The notes beneath the pieces were generated by a model. That model had not been told where the DNA came from. It saw nothing but the letters and a program-made list of their open reading frames with translations, and did not search any database. From Polaromonas sp. (GTDB taxonomy: Bacteria > Pseudomonadota > Gammaproteobacteria > Burkholderiales > Burkholderiaceae_C), in NCBI RefSeq assembly GCF_030682935.1, contig NZ_JAUXNA010000347.1, positions 1 through 62,642 of the forward strand: 62,642 bases of DNA, in the 5' to 3' direction. Positions 60,712 through 62,642 of the stretch are shown here, one piece after another. A program made the translations under genes and the position numbers. Every line of letters begins with the position of its first letter. The first letter of the stretch is position 1.

Positions 60712-62511
60712 ATGCAACAAACAATCGAAGATATTCAATCCCAAGAACTAGAAGCGTCATGGAGAACTGCCCTTGACGAGCACGATGATCTCAAAAAGTT
60801 CGGGGCAAATGCCATAGGTCTATTTGCATTAGCACTCAGGTTTGATTTAGAGGATTTAGAAGGCGTCGGCGTATCATCCATAGTTGATGGCAGCAGCGAC
60901 AAAAAAAACGATTTAATTTTCATAGATGAAGAAATCGGAACAGCTGTAATAATACAAGCTTACGTCTCAAAATCAAAAAAATCAATCGCACCAGCAAATA
61001 AAGCAAGTGATTTAAATACAGCAATAGCATGGCTAATTACCATGCCAGCTGAAAATCTACCTCAAGGCATTAGATCTCATGCAATACGCATCAGAGATGG
61101 AGTTAACTCAGGAACAATCACCAAGATTCACGTATGGTACGTACACAACTGCACGGAGTCAAAAAATGTTGCTGATGAACTTGAAGCAGTTAAACAAACG
61201 CTAAGTTCAGCTCTTGCAAAGCACCACAAGAATGCCAACGTCAAGCAATTCGTCACAGAAATAGGAAACTCCACTCTAACCGAATGGTATAACGAAACAC
61301 AATCGCCTATTGCTGTAAACGAAAACATTTCATTTAACTGTACTGATGGATTTGAAGTAAAGACCAATGACTGGACAGCATTCATTACAACAATTTCCGC
61401 AAGAGATCTTTATGATGCTTACAAAACCCATTCTGTAAAATTATTTTCTGCCAATATAAGAGACTATCTTGGCGCCCGCTCAAGCCAATCCAATATAAAT
61501 AACGGCATACGGCAAACAATTTCTCAAACACCTGAAAACTTCTGGGTATTCAATAACGGATTGACGGCTCTCACGCATCGAATTGAATTCGATAAAGAGC
61601 AAAAAACAATCAAGGCGAAGGGACTGGCAATAGTCAACGGCGCTCAGACTACAGGAGCCATTGGCAGCATGGACGAAAAACCTGCTGATAATGCAATGGT
61701 TCCAATTCGATTTGTATCAGTTAATAATGGGGATAGGGACCTAGTAAGAGATATTGTTCGCTACAACAATAGTCAAAATCAAGTAACTGCAGCAGACTTT
61801 CGAAGTACAGATGCTATTCAAAAAAGACTTCGTCAGGAAGTGGCAAAAATAAAAGATGCCGAATACGAAGGAGGAAGACGTGGCGGGTTTGGTAGCGCAA
61901 TAAAGAGAAAGCCAAAGCTTATGCCATCTTTTACCGTCGGACAAGCGCTCGCAGCATTTCACGGTCAACCCAGCACTGCATACAATAAAAAATCAGACAT
62001 CTGGAATAATGATGCATTGTATTCTGAATTTTTTAATGAAAAAACCACGGGACCGCATTTGGTTTTTGTCTTCTCTCTACTGAAAAGTATAGAAAGCAGC
62101 AAGTCAAATCTTATAGAAAAATCCAAATCAGAGATAGAGCTAACCACTTTAGAAAAGCAGAGACTTGAGTTCTTTCGCTTACCCGCATCAATATTTGTTT
62201 ATATTCATGCTATTGCCAGTGCCCTAGAAACCATCATAAGCCGACCAATAAGCGATTATTTCACCCTTTCATTTGGAAATCAAACCGCTCCAAAAACCGC
62301 AATAAAAAATTGGTCGCCAATTATTTCTGCAACGGCTCCATTTACCCGCCTACTTGCAAAATCTATTTCAGAGGGTTTATCAAAAACCTCTATTGAGGAA
62401 GGAATACAGAATTTCACTCAACAGGTTGAAGTTGCTGCAGAAAGTCAAACTGTCGCTTTTAATAGATTTCTAAAACAACTTCGAAACCCATCTTCTACAA
62501 AAACTTCCTAA
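60712..62511 (+). CDS. AIPR-family (abortive infection phage resistance) protein
   Basis: A 599-residue AIPR protein. Key motifs: LFSANIRDYLG (244-254), FNNGLTAL (280-287) and IVNGAQTTGA (307-316). The N-terminus (DGSSDKKNDLIFIDEE, VIIQAYVSK, 59-87) resembles the PD-(D/E)xK nuclease-like domain of these proteins, though the usual Q-x-K is Q-x-Y here. Base composition is strikingly AT-rich compared with every neighbour, suggesting horizontal gain. AIPR genes cause abortive infection or regulate restriction; no other defence gene is visible before the window ends. Confidence 0.85.
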   Translation: MQQTIEDIQSQELEASWRTALDEHDDLKKFGANAIGLFALALRFDLEDLEGVGVSSIVDGSSDKKNDLIFIDEEIGTAVIIQAYVSKSKKSIAPANKASDLNTAIAWLITMPAENLPQGIRSHAIRIRDGVNSGTITKIHVWYVHNCTESKNVADELEAVKQTLSSALAKHHKNANVKQFVTEIGNSTLTEWYNETQSPIAVNENISFNCTDGFEVKTNDWTAFITTISARDLYDAYKTHSVKLFSANIRDYLGARSSQSNINNGIRQTISQTPENFWVFNNGLTALTHRIEFDKEQKTIKAKGLAIVNGAQTTGAIGSMDEKPADNAMVPIRFVSVNNGDRDLVRDIVRYNNSQNQVTAADFRSTDAIQKRLRQEVAKIKDAEYEGGRRGGFGSAIKRKPKLMPSFTVGQALAAFHGQPSTAYNKKSDIWNNDALYSEFFNEKTTGPHLVFVFSLLKSIESSKSNLIEKSKSEIELTTLEKQRLEFFRLPASIFVYIHAIASALETIISRPISDYFTLSFGNQTAPKTAIKNWSPIISATAPFTRLLAKSISEGLSKTSIEEGIQNFTQQVEVAAESQTVAFNRFLKQLRNPSSTKTS

Positions 62512-62642
62512 GTTCGAGAGGAAAGCCAACCGGACAAAGATGCCAAGATGTCCAAGGGAAATTGGGGTCAGATTCCAATTGTTTGATGTTCTCGCCATGA
62601 AAATTTCATACGCCCAAGCAACCTGCTGCCGCTTGAGTTCAG
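62512..62642. other. window right end; no callable gene
   Basis: After the AIPR stop the last 131 bases contain an inverted hexamer AATTGG/CCAATT (62560-62580) around GGTCAGATT, in the sequence style near REP-associated transposase genes. Nothing more can be supported before the edge. Confidence 0.3.

Noticed and set aside
62560-62580. AATTGG/CCAATT repeat as a third GntR operator
   Set aside because: It lacks the inner TGGTnnnACCA core and lies in AT-rich foreign sequence; similarity is limited to the hexamers.
1-62642. tRNA or rRNA genes
   Set aside because: No intergenic stretch shows cloverleaf or ribosomal RNA sequence; gaps are mostly too short.

Overview
The window is a high-GC chromosomal segment from a betaproteobacterium. 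The MutS, GlnS, UppP, SuhB and TrmJ sequences, the very dense four-base ATGA gene overlaps and the many TRAP-type acid-sugar transporters fit the Comamonadaceae (Polaromonas/Rhodoferax-like). That placement is an inference from gene content and style, not from a search.

Region 1 (1-1.8 kb) holds housekeeping genes: the start of trmJ, leaving leftwards, and divergent suhB. Region 2 (1.9-18.6 kb) is an aryl-polyene/xanthomonadin-like type II polyketide pigment cluster: ACP, membrane protein, AMP-dependent ligase, hotdog dehydratase, lipid-A-type acyltransferase, LolA-like carrier, MMPL exporter, polysaccharide deacetylase, AUR1-like PAP2 protein, ketosynthase, chain-length-factor-like partner, second dehydratase, FabG, methyltransferase and CPA2 antiporter. 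A facing block follows with a GT2 glycosyltransferase, a PlsC-type acyltransferase and a halogenase-like flavoprotein. I see no aromatic ammonia-lyase or chorismatase that would supply an aryl head group, and the deacetylase and PAP2 genes are unusual companions.

Region 3 (18.7-26.9 kb) has the remnant and operator of an ArsR-type regulator, a chromate transporter, and a moxR-DUF58-DUF4381-VWA-VWA/TPR-BatD operon. Region 4 (27-51.5 kb) is a large acid-sugar catabolic island. It holds two FAH-family hydrolases and two SDRs (a likely non-phosphorylative 2-keto-3-deoxy acid branch), a DUF1537 kinase with PdxA2 (a D-threonate/D-erythronate-type branch), another SDR, a GntR regulator, a first TRAP transporter, an altronate/galactarate dehydratase-type enzyme, an Ldh2-type dehydrogenase, gluconokinase, two enolase-superfamily dehydratases, a second TRAP transporter with a FadR-type regulator, an IlvD/Edd-family dehydratase, a DenD-like dehydrogenase, and dgoK/dgoA. 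The parts form a funnel: uptake by TRAP, oxidation or dehydration to 2-keto-3-deoxy acids, then phosphorylation and aldol cleavage or oxidation and hydrolysis to pyruvate-level products. A 25-bp operator is found twice, inside a duplicated promoter segment.

Region 5 (51.5-62.6 kb) has a 159-bp IS-like remnant that supplies the stop codon of dgoA, then mutS, an orphan Anbu protease, an alpha/beta hydrolase, uppP, a lipoprotein, a Pro/Tyr/Val repeat protein and glnS. It ends in an AT-rich AIPR-family phage-defence gene that looks horizontally acquired.

The most unusual sequence-level structures are: a REP-like palindromic element inserted in frame in the Ldh2-type dehydrogenase; the ketosynthase whose conserved N-terminus has no ATG, GTG or TTG start; the duplicated GntR operator/promoter; the ArsR remnant with an intact 11-bp-arm operator; and the IS end that terminates dgoA. 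No rRNA, tRNA or CRISPR array was recognised.
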